A DNA stretch of 62,529 nt from Halieaceae bacterium UBA5085 (GCA_002414665.1 DIAF01000022.1:1-62529); one strand, 5' to 3'; counted from the first letter of the stretch, positions 51,783 to 60,938 are shown. Made by a program: numbers and translations. Notes: generated by a model from the sequence alone, not told the origin.

Positions 51783-52727
51783 GTGGTATCGGCAGAGCGG
51801 GTTTGGCGCCTGGCCTGGCTGTTGCTGGGCGGCCTGTGCCTGATACCGGCGAGCATACCCCTCTCGTCGTTGCCTCTGCTGAGCGATGTGCTTCCGGCGC
51901 TCGCGCACCATGTCCTGCCGGAGAAGGCACGCTATTCACCTCTGGGTTACTGGCTGCTGCTGACGCTGGTCTGGCAGGCGCAGCGCCGATGGCCGGTGGT
52001 TTCCGGGCCGTTCTTTTCGCTGGCGTTGCGCCAGGACATGCTCTGGTATTTCACTACGATGGCGCTGCGCTTGCTGTTCCTCGGTGCCTGGGCGCATGCG
52101 GTGGTGGCTTTTTACACGCATTACCTGGGGTTCCTGGCGCTCCCCGGCGTTGCCCATTGGCACCCTGCGGCCCAGTTTGCGGTCGGGGTGCTGTTGGCGG
52201 ACTTCGCCCGCTGGCTCAGCCACCTGATTCGCCACAAGGTCCCGCTGTTCTGGGCGTTTCATTCGGTGCACCATTCCCAGCGCGATCTCAACCTGTTTAC
52301 TGACGCCCGGGTGCACCCTGTGGACCGCATGGTGTCTTCGCTGATCACCAGCCTCGCGCTGCTGGTTACCGGCAATGGTGTACCGGCGGTGATCCTCTGG
52401 ATGCTGATCGAGACGCTGTACCCGAAGTTCTACCACGCCAACATCCGGGTGGATCTGGGGCCCCTGCGTTACCTGCTGGTCACGCCGCAGTCTCACCGTG
52501 TACACCACGGCGTGGAGCATCGTTACCACGACTGCAATTTCGGTTTTCTGTTTTCGGTTTGGGATCGATTATTCGGCACCCAGTATCCTGGGCATCGTAT
52601 CTGGCCCGGCACGGGTATCCCCGATCCGGATTTTCCCGTGGAGCGCGAGGACGGTGCGATCGGCCTGCTGAAGACCCTCTGCCGCCAGCTCGTCTATCCA
52701 TTTCTGTCGCTGCGCCGTCGGGCATGA
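51783..52727 (+). CDS. Fatty acid hydroxylase/sterol desaturase superfamily protein
   Basis: This 314-residue membrane protein has four to five hydrophobic segments and the histidine clusters of this di-iron superfamily: HLIRH (about 146), HSVHHSQRD (about 160), SHRVHHG and HRYHDCNFG (about 238-255). It would hydroxylate or desaturate a lipid with oxygen and a reductant. Here it may modify a lipid carrier or anchor of the glycan. The start is GTG two bases after the previous stop, and its stop overlaps the next ATG. Confidence 0.88.
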   Translation: MVSAERVWRLAWLLLGGLCLIPASIPLSSLPLLSDVLPALAHHVLPEKARYSPLGYWLLLTLVWQAQRRWPVVSGPFFSLALRQDMLWYFTTMALRLLFLGAWAHAVVAFYTHYLGFLALPGVAHWHPAAQFAVGVLLADFARWLSHLIRHKVPLFWAFHSVHHSQRDLNLFTDARVHPVDRMVSSLITSLALLVTGNGVPAVILWMLIETLYPKFYHANIRVDLGPLRYLLVTPQSHRVHHGVEHRYHDCNFGFLFSVWDRLFGTQYPGHRIWPGTGIPDPDFPVEREDGAIGLLKTLCRQLVYPFLSLRRRA

Positions 52728-53872
52728 AGATCGGTTTCCTGATTCAGCATTTCCCACCCCATCTTGGTGGCGCGGAATGCCAGGCGCGCGATCTCGCTGA
52801 GGCGCTGGTGCGCGCCGGATACAGGGTTGCGGTCGCTACGACGCGCGGCGACAGGGCGCAGCCCGCGCAGGAGATGCGTGGCGGCGTCTCGATACGCCGC
52901 TGTATCAGCCCGGGACCCCGCTGGCTGAAGTTGCCCTGGAATCTGATTGCCGGTTTCCTGCTGGGCTGGCGCCTGGCCCGGGAGTGCGAGATCCTGCACG
53001 GACACTGTTTGTCGCCCTTCGTACTCGGTGGCTTGCTCGCCGCACACTGCCGTGGACGCCCCGTGTTGCTTAAAATCTGTTCCGTTGGGCCGGCGGGCGA
53101 CGTCGCGCGCCTGCGGCACCCCTGGCTGTTTGGTGTGCCCTGGCGCATCGCGTCTTCAGCGGATGGTTTTCTGGTGCCCACCCGCGCGGTGGGGGATGAG
53201 TTGCAAACAGCCGGAATCCCCCCTGCCATTATCCACCACGTGCCGTCGCTGTTCCCGCAGACGGTTTCGCCGCCCGATGGGATCCGGGATGATGACGGTC
53301 ATGGTGTTCGGGAGGTACTTTTCGTCGGTCGCCTGCATCCGCAGAAAGGCCTGCATACCCTGATGGCGGCCTGGTCGGTACTGGGCAAAGCTTCGGGCTG
53401 GCGTTGGGTCATTGTCGGGGATGGCCCGATGCGACAGGAGATACAGGACTGGGTAGTGCGTGAGGGCCTGCAGTCCTCGGTCATGCTGGTCGGCTATCAG
53501 CCAGATCCCAGCCCCTGGTTCCAGCGCGCCGATGTCTTCGTTTTTCCCTCGCGTTCGGAGTCATTTGGCAACGTGCTTGTGGAGGCCCTTGCGCACGGCT
53601 GTCACGTGCTGACAACAGAGGTTGGAATCGTGCAGGACTGGCCGGATCACGCTCCCGTGGTTCGGCTGCCCATGGAGGAGCCAGCGGTCTGGGAGAGAGC
53701 GCTGCGAGACTGGGCCGAGATGTCGAGCGTGGAGCGGGAGCGGCATCGCGGGCTGGCCAGTTCCTTCGCGTCGGAGCAGCACCACCCCGATGCAGTGCTG
53801 TTCCGTTTGCAGGACCTGTACGCCGGCACGCTGCCAGTCGGGGCCGGGCGGCACAAAGGGGGTTTCCGTTGA
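52724..53872 (+). CDS. Glycosyltransferase family 4
   Basis: This 382-residue GT-B enzyme opens with IGFLIQHFPPHLGGAECQARDLAEAL. The C-terminal nucleotide-sugar domain has LFVGRLHPQKGLHTLMAAW, GDGPMR and the FVFPSRSESFGNVLVEALAHG motif with the catalytic Glu-x7-Glu pattern. It adds a sugar from an activated donor, retaining the anomeric configuration. The ATG overlaps the hydroxylase stop (ATGA). Donor and acceptor are unknown. Confidence 0.92.
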   Translation: MKIGFLIQHFPPHLGGAECQARDLAEALVRAGYRVAVATTRGDRAQPAQEMRGGVSIRRCISPGPRWLKLPWNLIAGFLLGWRLARECEILHGHCLSPFVLGGLLAAHCRGRPVLLKICSVGPAGDVARLRHPWLFGVPWRIASSADGFLVPTRAVGDELQTAGIPPAIIHHVPSLFPQTVSPPDGIRDDDGHGVREVLFVGRLHPQKGLHTLMAAWSVLGKASGWRWVIVGDGPMRQEIQDWVVREGLQSSVMLVGYQPDPSPWFQRADVFVFPSRSESFGNVLVEALAHGCHVLTTEVGIVQDWPDHAPVVRLPMEEPAVWERALRDWAEMSSVERERHRGLASSFASEQHHPDAVLFRLQDLYAGTLPVGAGRHKGGFR

Positions 53873-55518
53873 ACGCCATGCTGCGCGTGCGACGCCTCTG
53901 GTGGCAACTGCGCTACCTGCGGGCACGGCAGGTGGTTCAGAGGCTGCACTTGCGGCTGCGCCGTCCAGGCCGTTTGGCGAGGGTGACCACCCCGGCGTGG
54001 CGAGCGCCTCTGCAGCCCTGGGTAGCGCCGGCGCCGCTAACCGCCAGTTGGGATGAAGAGTGTGGTTTCCGGCTGCTGGGCGGCGAACTGCGCTGGTCTC
54101 CTGCATCCATCTGGCGAGACAGGTCGCCGGGCAAAAAGCGCCTTATGGAGCTGAACACCTGCAACTGGCTGTGGAGCGCTGGGCCGGTCTGGGGGGGGCG
54201 CTTGCTGGCGGACTGGGTGACGACCCAGACCCGGCCTGACGGGCCCGGGTGGCACCCGTATATTACTTCCCAGCGCATCGTGAACTGGCTCAAGTGGGGG
54301 CTGGCGGGACATGCACTCGACAGCGCACTGCGCGCGAGCCTGGCACAGCAATTGCGTTACCTGGAGCCGCGGCTGGCCTTTGACGAGTGCGATCACAAGC
54401 TCGTCAATAATGCCAAGGCACTGCTTTTCGCGGGCTACAGCCTGGCTGACTCGCGGTCCCCTCAATGGCGGGCTCGCGGCCTGCGTTTACTCTCGCAGTA
54501 TCTGCCCGCGCTGCTGCTCGACGATGGTGGTTACTCGGGGCGCAGCCCGATGTACCACAACGCGCTGCTCCTCGATCTGTTGGATATTATCAACCTGCTG
54601 CGCGCCTATGGTCAGCCTCTGCCTGCAGGGTTGGAGGCTCGTTGCAGCGCGGGGCTGCGCTGGTCGCGTGCCCTCTGCCATGCGGACCAGGAGCCTGCCC
54701 TGTTTAATGATGCGGCACTGGAGGTTGTTCCCGGCGCGGATGCCCTCACGGCCTATGGCCGGCGGCTCGGCGTGCAGTGTGCCGCGGATGACGAGGGGAC
54801 CGGAAGCTGTTGGCTGCCGGCGTCCGGTGTGGGCCGTTTGCAGGCGGGCCCCGCTCTCCTGCTCGCGGACCTCGGACCGCCCGGGCCGGACTATGCCGCC
54901 AGTCACGGTCACGCCGGCACACTCGGTTTCGAGTTCTCACTGGCGGGTCAGCGGGTATTTGTCGACACGGGGCTGTCCACCTACGAGGACCTGCGCTACC
55001 GCGCCTACGAGCGCAGTACCGCCGCCCACAATACGGTGGTGGTGGACGGGAAAAACTCTTCCGATGTCTGGGGGCTGTTCAAGCTGGGACGGCGCGCACG
55101 GATCGTCGCTGCGGGCTATGCGCCGGGTGACATGGGTGGTGTCCTGCATGCCTCGCACGACGGTTACTCGCGTGCCCGGTCGAGGCTGATTCACCACCGT
55201 GAGTGGTCGCTGTGTGCTGATCGCCTGACGATCGACGATGTACTGGAGGGCGCGGGTGAGCACCGTGTGGATGCCTACTTTCACCTGCACCCCGACCTCA
55301 CGGTTGAGCTGTGCGGGCCCCATCTGGCCAGCATCGGTCTGCCGGATGGACGGTGTCTGGAGCTGGCTGTGGATCAGCAGCTCACATTGGGCGTGGAAGA
55401 TGGCTACCGCGCTACCCGTTTCGGCGAGCGTCAGCCGAGCAAAGTGCTGCGTGCACAGGCTGGGCTCACATTCCCCGTACGTCTGCGGCATGTGGTCACG
55501 GGATGGTCCCGCGACTAA
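53869..55518 (+). CDS. Heparinase II/III family protein
   Basis: This 549-residue protein has the heparinase II/III-like layout: an alpha/alpha toroid (about 60-300) with DDGGYSGRSPMYHNALLLD and a C-terminal beta-sandwich beginning SHGHAGTLGFEFSLAGQRVF, then AHNTVVVDGKNSSDVWG. In known lyases Tyr/His pairs in these segments cleave uronic acid polymers. No signal peptide is clear, and the usual HAD is HAG here, so it may act in polymer assembly or be altered. TTG (53869) has AAAGGGGG seven bases upstream and overlaps the previous stop (TTGA). Its end overlaps the opposite gene by four bases. Confidence 0.85.
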   Translation: MNAMLRVRRLWWQLRYLRARQVVQRLHLRLRRPGRLARVTTPAWRAPLQPWVAPAPLTASWDEECGFRLLGGELRWSPASIWRDRSPGKKRLMELNTCNWLWSAGPVWGGRLLADWVTTQTRPDGPGWHPYITSQRIVNWLKWGLAGHALDSALRASLAQQLRYLEPRLAFDECDHKLVNNAKALLFAGYSLADSRSPQWRARGLRLLSQYLPALLLDDGGYSGRSPMYHNALLLDLLDIINLLRAYGQPLPAGLEARCSAGLRWSRALCHADQEPALFNDAALEVVPGADALTAYGRRLGVQCAADDEGTGSCWLPASGVGRLQAGPALLLADLGPPGPDYAASHGHAGTLGFEFSLAGQRVFVDTGLSTYEDLRYRAYERSTAAHNTVVVDGKNSSDVWGLFKLGRRARIVAAGYAPGDMGGVLHASHDGYSRARSRLIHHREWSLCADRLTIDDVLEGAGEHRVDAYFHLHPDLTVELCGPHLASIGLPDGRCLELAVDQQLTLGVEDGYRATRFGERQPSKVLRAQAGLTFPVRLRHVVTGWSRD

Positions 55519-57014
55519 CGGACAAGGGAGCGGCCCTCGCCCACTGCAGCAGGTCCGCCGCAGAGCTCGCTCAGGGTGGCTGCGATATCCAGGACACTGC
55601 TGTCGGCGGGGAGTTGGCCCGGGACCGTGGGCGGGTGGGTCACGGACCCCCGCAGGACAAGCATGGCGTGTTGATTGTGTGCGCCGCTCCACTGCGGCGT
55701 GTGTGAGACCGCCAGCCGGGTCAGCCCCGACCCGGTTACGAACCGTACAGGCGCGCGCTCGTTCCACTCCACCAGCAGGTCCGGCATGGCGCCCCTTTCG
55801 CCGCCCGGATAGTGCTCGCAGGTTTTCAGTACACGGGTGACCAGAGGCTCGCCCGTCTCGGCGTTGCGCAGTCCGGCGAGTTGTCTGGCCAGGTGATCCA
55901 GATACGCCGGGTATTCCTGTGGACTGACCCGGCCGTTCGCCTCCCGCCCTTCAAGGTTGATGCGCAGTCCACCGATATTGTCATTGGAGCGCACCGGAAA
56001 GCAGCGCCGGTTGCTGAAATCTGCCCCTTGCAGCTTCTGGTCAGCCCAGTGGCCGGCGCTGAGCAGTTGCTTTCTCCAACCGGCGGGCAGCTTTCTCCAC
56101 AGCTGCGTCAGGGCTCGGCGCAGTGTGCCGGCTCTTCTGGAAGGTGCGGGCTCCAGGGCGTCCAGCAGCTCGCCCATGAGTGCCGGGTGCACATGGCTGG
56201 GCCCCATGCCGGGTCCGGCGAACACCAGCAGTGCGGTATCGGCAGGCAGCCGGGCGATGATATCCCCCACGGCCTGATCCAGCGCAGCGTAGACCGAGAG
56301 CAGCGGGTCGCCCTGGGCACCGCCGGTATGGCCCGGATAGTCGGGATCATGGCAGTGCCAGAGCTGATGCCCAGCGCAGTGTCCGACGCACAGGCCCGCG
56401 ACCAGCAGATCCCAGTCGCAGGACTGCATCCGGTTCAGCACCAGATCGCGGCTCTCGGCGAGGGTGTCGAGCAGTCTGCTGGCCACCGCTTTCCCGTCAT
56501 GTGCGGTACTGTGGGTAAAGCGTTGCGTGACACAGGGGCAATCGCCGGGCTGCAACCCTGCAGCTGCGAGCTCATCCTGCAGGCTCTCGGGATACAGCGC
56601 TCTTTCCTCCCGATAGTTGAAATGGCTGCGCCATCCAGAGACGTAGCAGGTTTCCGATCCGCAGCGGGGTGGCGCCTTGGGGGCATCGAGCACGACCACC
56701 TTGTGCCCCTGTGCGGCCAGCGCTGCCCAGAAAGGGGGCGCGCTGCTACCGGTCTGGTGGCTTTTCAGGGTGCTGTAGTCGTCATCGCCAAGTTGCTGAT
56801 GATAGAAGCGCCCGTGTGTTTGTGGGGGCAGGCCGGTGTAAAGCGATGGCCACAGGGCGTTTGCACCGATTCCGGGCAGCAGGTTGATATCGCCCTGCAA
56901 ACCGCTTTCGCACAATGCTGCCAGATGTGGCAGCTGCCCGTTCGCGATGCCTGTGCGCAACAGGTCCGGCTCTACGGCCTCCAGAATCAGCAGGCAGGCC
57001 CGGGCAGTACTCAT
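55515..57014 (-). CDS. Alkaline-phosphatase-superfamily protein with altered active site
   Basis: This 499-residue protein follows the type I phosphodiesterase fold by sequence order: ILEAVEPDLLRTG, WPSLYTGLPPQTHG, WDLLVAGLCVGHCAGHQLWH, LLVFAGPGMGP and SGAHNQHAMLVLRG. The residues that usually bind metal or attack are changed. The first Asp is Glu, the Thr nucleophile position reads Ala (GANALW), the Asp of the D-x-x-x-H motif is His, and the DH pair is GP. Only the late His of the GAH motif remains. It may be inactive, binding a phosphate or lipid-linked sugar. It overlaps the GT4 gene by four bases. Confidence 0.7.
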   Translation of the reverse strand: MSTARACLLILEAVEPDLLRTGIANGQLPHLAALCESGLQGDINLLPGIGANALWPSLYTGLPPQTHGRFYHQQLGDDDYSTLKSHQTGSSAPPFWAALAAQGHKVVVLDAPKAPPRCGSETCYVSGWRSHFNYREERALYPESLQDELAAAGLQPGDCPCVTQRFTHSTAHDGKAVASRLLDTLAESRDLVLNRMQSCDWDLLVAGLCVGHCAGHQLWHCHDPDYPGHTGGAQGDPLLSVYAALDQAVGDIIARLPADTALLVFAGPGMGPSHVHPALMGELLDALEPAPSRRAGTLRRALTQLWRKLPAGWRKQLLSAGHWADQKLQGADFSNRRCFPVRSNDNIGGLRINLEGREANGRVSPQEYPAYLDHLARQLAGLRNAETGEPLVTRVLKTCEHYPGGERGAMPDLLVEWNERAPVRFVTGSGLTRLAVSHTPQWSGAHNQHAMLVLRGSVTHPPTVPGQLPADSSVLDIAATLSELCGGPAAVGEGRSLVR

Positions 57015-58159
57015 TGTGGGCTCCGCGAGTCGGCGAGGATTGTCCGGGCAAGCTGGTGCCAGTCGTCAGTTCGTGCGGAATCGCGTGCTGCCTGCTCCAT
57101 GGGCTGGCGGGGGGTGCCGTCGAAGAACGTTGCGATGGCAGCCGCCAGCGCTGCCGGGTCTTCCGGGGGTACGACATAGCCCGTTACCCCGTCTACGACG
57201 GCGTCGGGCAGCGCACCGGTGCGGGTGACGACCACCGGACGGCCGTGGCTGTGGGCCATTTTGACCACCCCCGAGCCGGTCGCGGAGCGATACGGCAGGA
57301 TTACCAGGTCGGCGCAGGCAAAGTAGATGGCGATGTCCTCCTCGGCAATATAGCGGTTTTCAAGGCGGACCTGTTCGGACAGGTCCAGCTCGGCAATCAG
57401 TTTAGCCCACGCCCCCGCGTCTCCCCAGATCTCTCCGGCGACCACCAACTGGCAAGGGTGGGCGTGTCGGAGCAGGGCGAGTGCGCGGAGCAATGTGTCC
57501 AGTCCCTTGTAGTGTCGAACAAAGCCGAAAAACAGCAGTGTGGGGGCGTCTGCGAGGCCGAGTTGCGCCCTGGCCCTGGTGCGGTCTGGAAGCTCTCTGT
57601 CCCCCAGCGGGTAGGCAGGGTGGGGCTGATAGTCTACCGGCACGTCGCCCAGCAGTGCGTGCAGCGTGTGCATCTCGCTGCGCGCGTGGACGATCCAGGC
57701 ATCGCCGCCGCGCAATACACACCGGGCGAGCCGCCGGGAGAAGCGCTGCTCTTCGTGCCCCACCGCGTTGTGCACCAGAAAGACGATACGCGCATCGGGG
57801 CAGTGCCTGCGCAGGAGCACCAGCAAGGACCAGACCATGGGTGCCCAGAACACATGCCACCAGGGGATCACGATGCAGCGGGGTCTGGCTCTGGCGATAA
57901 CCCTGGCGCTGGTCCACCAGGACAGCGGAGACAACGGTGCCAGAAGACGCTGCGCATCCTGCTCGTACAACGTCAGATTATCTGGTGCGCGATCGTCGCC
58001 GCCCGGATACAGCCAGCGCGGGTACTGGCGCCGCAGGCTGATAAACAGCGTTGGGCCGAGGTCCCGCAGAGCGCGGGACAGGTAGGTGGTGTGGCTCGCA
58101 ATGCCCCCCTTGAATGGCCATCCCGGGCCAATCAGGACAACGCGGTCAGTCCTGTTCAT
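57011..58159 (-). CDS. Glycosyltransferase family 4
   Basis: This 382-residue GT-B enzyme starts VVLIGPGWPFKGGIASHTTYL, a Gly-rich acceptor loop. The donor domain carries LLFFGFVRHYKGLDTLLRAL, VVAGEIWGD and LVILPYRSATGSGVVKMAHSHGRP, close to the GT4 pattern with a shortened Glu-x7-Glu region. It adds a sugar in the cytoplasm. Four-base overlaps with both neighbours mean that it is co-translated with the GT2 gene before it and the phosphatase-like gene after it. Confidence 0.9.
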   Translation of the reverse strand: MNRTDRVVLIGPGWPFKGGIASHTTYLSRALRDLGPTLFISLRRQYPRWLYPGGDDRAPDNLTLYEQDAQRLLAPLSPLSWWTSARVIARARPRCIVIPWWHVFWAPMVWSLLVLLRRHCPDARIVFLVHNAVGHEEQRFSRRLARCVLRGGDAWIVHARSEMHTLHALLGDVPVDYQPHPAYPLGDRELPDRTRARAQLGLADAPTLLFFGFVRHYKGLDTLLRALALLRHAHPCQLVVAGEIWGDAGAWAKLIAELDLSEQVRLENRYIAEEDIAIYFACADLVILPYRSATGSGVVKMAHSHGRPVVVTRTGALPDAVVDGVTGYVVPPEDPAALAAAIATFFDGTPRQPMEQAARDSARTDDWHQLARTILADSRSPQ

Positions 58160-59118
58160 GGGCTGCGCACTTGCCGGTCGCCGAGCTCGAGGCGGCGTAC
58201 TTTTTCCAGGGTAAGCTCCTGGATCTGGCGGTTCTGGGAAATCAGGTCAGACAGCAATCCCGCGACGAAGAGGACGAAGCCCATGGTCAGCAAGACGCCG
58301 CCCAGCAGCAGTGACTGGATATGGCCAGCCCCATCGCCGCCTGCATAGCGAATCAGGAAGCGCAGCACGGGTAGCGAGCCGAGCGCCGAAAGCGCGATCC
58401 CGGCTGAAAAGAACAGGCGCATGGGGCGGTACATGGCATACATGCGCAGCATGGTGATGAGCTGACGGCTGACAAAATGCGGCGTGCTGCGAAACAGTCT
58501 TGAGGGCCGGCGGGCAGGATTCACCGCAATGGGCACGCTGACGACGCGCAGTTGCTTGTGCGCTGCCTGAATGATCATTTCCACGGTATAGCTGAACGTT
58601 GAGAGTATGTTCATGCGCAGGGCGGCCTCTCGCGACAGGGCACGGAAACCCGATACGGCATCGGGTATCTCGATCCCCGACAGGGCAACCACCGCGCGGC
58701 TTCCCAGTTGCTGCAGGCCGCGCTTCAGGCGGCTGAACTCAGGGTTCTGGCCGGGTCTGCGGTCGCCGATGACGATGTCGGCCTCGCCGGATAGCAGTGG
58801 CGCCACCAGGCGGGTGATATCAGCGCCGCGGTACTGGCCGTCGGCATCCAGGTTGACGATGATGTCAGCGCCAAGTTGCAGCGCATAATCCAGCCCTGTG
58901 CGAAAGGCCCGGCCCAGGCCCTGGTTGTGGGTGTGGCGCGCAATGTGCCTGACCCCGTGCCGGCGTGCGACGGCGGAGGTGTCATCGGTGCTGCCGTCAT
59001 CAATGACCAGAACGTCGATCGCGTTGACGCCGTCAATGTGGGTTGGCAGGTCTCCCAGGGTCTGGGGCAGGGTCATGCCCTCGTTGAAACAGGGAATCTG
59101 TATGACAAGCCGGGTCAT
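58156..59118 (-). CDS. Glycosyltransferase family 2 with C-terminal membrane helices
   Basis: This 320-residue enzyme has a GT2 domain (VIQIPCFNEG, VIDDGSTDDT, NLDADGQY with the DxD, then VSGFRALSREAALRM) and two C-terminal hydrophobic helices (about 235-258 and 270-295). It ends in a polar tail, LISQNRQIQELTLEKVRRLE. The layout resembles DPM1/GtrB-type enzymes that load a sugar onto a lipid phosphate. Such a product could feed the GT-C-like protein encoded at 50389-51780; that link is inference. Confidence 0.92.
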   Translation of the reverse strand: MTRLVIQIPCFNEGMTLPQTLGDLPTHIDGVNAIDVLVIDDGSTDDTSAVARRHGVRHIARHTHNQGLGRAFRTGLDYALQLGADIIVNLDADGQYRGADITRLVAPLLSGEADIVIGDRRPGQNPEFSRLKRGLQQLGSRAVVALSGIEIPDAVSGFRALSREAALRMNILSTFSYTVEMIIQAAHKQLRVVSVPIAVNPARRPSRLFRSTPHFVSRQLITMLRMYAMYRPMRLFFSAGIALSALGSLPVLRFLIRYAGGDGAGHIQSLLLGGVLLTMGFVLFVAGLLSDLISQNRQIQELTLEKVRRLELGDRQVRSP

Positions 59119-59176
59119 GCGCGGTCTCCTCTGCAGCGATAGGGTGCACCCTGATCTGTATGCAATCCCATGGACA

Positions 59177-60601
59177 TCAGGCCGGTGTCCGGCGCCAGTG
59201 AAACAGTGCCGCCAGAACCAGCAGGCCCAGTCCGGCCAGGGTCAGGCTGGCGGGCGGTGCGGTTGAGGTGCTGACGTGATGTGCTGCAATAATCACGGCC
59301 AGTAGTGCAGGCGCCCGAACGAGGGTACCCCAGGGCAGTTTTATGCCCGCCGTGGCCAGTTGTTTCAGCATGGCCAGGATACAGGCACCGTAAGCCAGCC
59401 CGAGACCGCTGAACAGGGCGGGCAGCGACACGGCTCCCCGGGTGGCCAGCATCGTCACCGTCAGTGCGAGCGTCGCGCTGCCCAGCATCAGGGCGATGAG
59501 GTATTGCCGGTACAGTCCGCGACCGATCATGAGCAGGCGCAGGGTCTGAATCAACCCCAGCAGTATGAGTATCCAGCTGAACTGCGCCAGCAATTCGCCG
59601 GCTGGCTGAAATGACGCGCCGAGCAAGCCGCTTACCAGCCCGGGCAGTACCTGTGTACCCAGCAGGTAGCAGGCACCGCCCAGGTAGAAGGCGAGGTGCC
59701 ACACGTTAGCGGCAAAACGCTGCTGGCGCCGGGTGATATCGTTCCCGGGCCTGGTGAGGAAGGGCAGTGTGGCGTTGGTGACCATGCGCAATGCCTGGCC
59801 CAGCATCAGCATCACCTGGATCACCAGCGCGGCTTCACCGAGTGTCCGTCCGTCCCCGAGAAAGTGCCGCACCGCAATAATCAAACCAGGGCCCATCCAC
59901 GCGAGCAGTGCGGAGGCCAACGCCAGCAGCGCACCGCCGGCGAGGAACTCACGTGCGAAGGTGGGCTGCCAGGCGGGGCGCAGAGCACCGAGCTGCCTGC
60001 GGTAGGCCCAGGCGCTGGCGGCCAGGCCCAGCCACCAGCACAGGGTCTGTCCCACGGCTATGGTCAGCAGGCTGTAACCGCCCCAGGCGAGTCCCAGGGC
60101 CAATAGCACCTCCAGAAGTGATATGGGCATGCTGCTGTAGAGCGCCAGTTCGCTGCGTTCGTGACTGGTAAACAGCGCGTGAAGCCAGGCGGTAAGGCTG
60201 CGCAGCAGCACGCCCTGGGCGTAGATGATGATCAGCCAGCGCAGCTCCGGATCGGATTCCAGCAAGGCTGCGCAGAGCATCACCAGCAGTGTGCCTGCGG
60301 TGCCCAGCAGCAGGCGCAGGGTCAGTCCTGTGCCGGCCAGCGCCTCGCGCCGGTGCTGGCCAACGGCCTGCCAGCGGGTGAGCAACCACTCGTGCATGCC
60401 CCAGCCCGCCACGGAGAGCGCCATCAGATACCAGATTTGTGCGTAGTGGTAGTGACCGTAGACCTCAACCCCGACGAGGCGCGCAAACACGATGATGTAG
60501 AGCGCGCGCAACAGCAGGTACCAGGTCTGGGTCAGGCCCTGGAATGAGGTGTTTTGCAGGGCCTGGCGTGCGTGCTGGGAAAGTGGCGATAGGCGGGACA
60601 C
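59177..60601 (-). CDS. Wzx-like oligosaccharide flippase
   Basis: This 474-residue protein has about twelve to fourteen hydrophobic segments of the MOP/polysaccharide-transport type. The N-terminal QGLTQTWYLLLRALYIIVFARLVG and an early GVEVYGHY fit Wzx and RfbX. It would flip lipid-linked glycan across the inner membrane. The start is GTG, 22 bases after the yhbY stop on the same strand. The next gene, GT2, starts 58 bases later. A separate promoter is not obvious, so it may be transcribed from the yhbY promoter. Confidence 0.88.
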   Translation of the reverse strand: MSRLSPLSQHARQALQNTSFQGLTQTWYLLLRALYIIVFARLVGVEVYGHYHYAQIWYLMALSVAGWGMHEWLLTRWQAVGQHRREALAGTGLTLRLLLGTAGTLLVMLCAALLESDPELRWLIIIYAQGVLLRSLTAWLHALFTSHERSELALYSSMPISLLEVLLALGLAWGGYSLLTIAVGQTLCWWLGLAASAWAYRRQLGALRPAWQPTFAREFLAGGALLALASALLAWMGPGLIIAVRHFLGDGRTLGEAALVIQVMLMLGQALRMVTNATLPFLTRPGNDITRRQQRFAANVWHLAFYLGGACYLLGTQVLPGLVSGLLGASFQPAGELLAQFSWILILLGLIQTLRLLMIGRGLYRQYLIALMLGSATLALTVTMLATRGAVSLPALFSGLGLAYGACILAMLKQLATAGIKLPWGTLVRAPALLAVIIAAHHVSTSTAPPASLTLAGLGLLVLAALFHWRRTPA

Positions 60602-60623
60602 GGCCTGGCGGCTTTCGTCGCGC

Positions 60624-60938
60624 TCAGTCGAGCACGCGCATCAGGTTGGAGAGCCGCGGATCAGGCTGCTTGGCCCGCTTCAGCAGCAGAACCACATTGC
60701 CGATACTCTGGACCAGCGTGGCGCCCGTCTGCGTGCACAGCGCCTCGGTAACGGCACTGCGCGTGTCGCGGTCGCCGACGGCAATTTTCACCTTGATCAA
60801 TTCGTGGTCACCCAGCGCCCGTAGCACTTCCTGCAGCACAGTGTCGCTGAGGCCGTTTCCGGCCACCGTCACTACCGGCTTCAGCTTGTGGCCGATGGCG
60901 CGCAACTGCTTGTGATCCAGGCTTGCTTTCTTGCTCAT
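60624..60938 (-). CDS. yhbY: Ribosome-associated RNA-binding protein YhbY (CRM domain)
   Basis: This 104-residue single CRM domain has the GxxG loop in VTVAGNGLSD, preceded by LRAIGHKLKPV and followed by ELIKVKIAVGDRDTR. YhbY binds pre-50S particles. It is divergent from rlmE, as in E. coli, and faces greA across the 11-kb glycan cluster. The ATG is at 60938. The flippase gene follows 22 bases after its stop codon. Confidence 0.95.
   Translation of the reverse strand: MSKKASLDHKQLRAIGHKLKPVVTVAGNGLSDTVLQEVLRALGDHELIKVKIAVGDRDTRSAVTEALCTQTGATLVQSIGNVVLLLKRAKQPDPRLSNLMRVLD

Noticed and set aside
55812..58348. Long plus-strand frames (455 and 477 codons) over the phosphatase-like and GT4 genes
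   Set aside because: Opposite-strand shadows; the minus-strand genes have family motifs and overlapping stops and starts.
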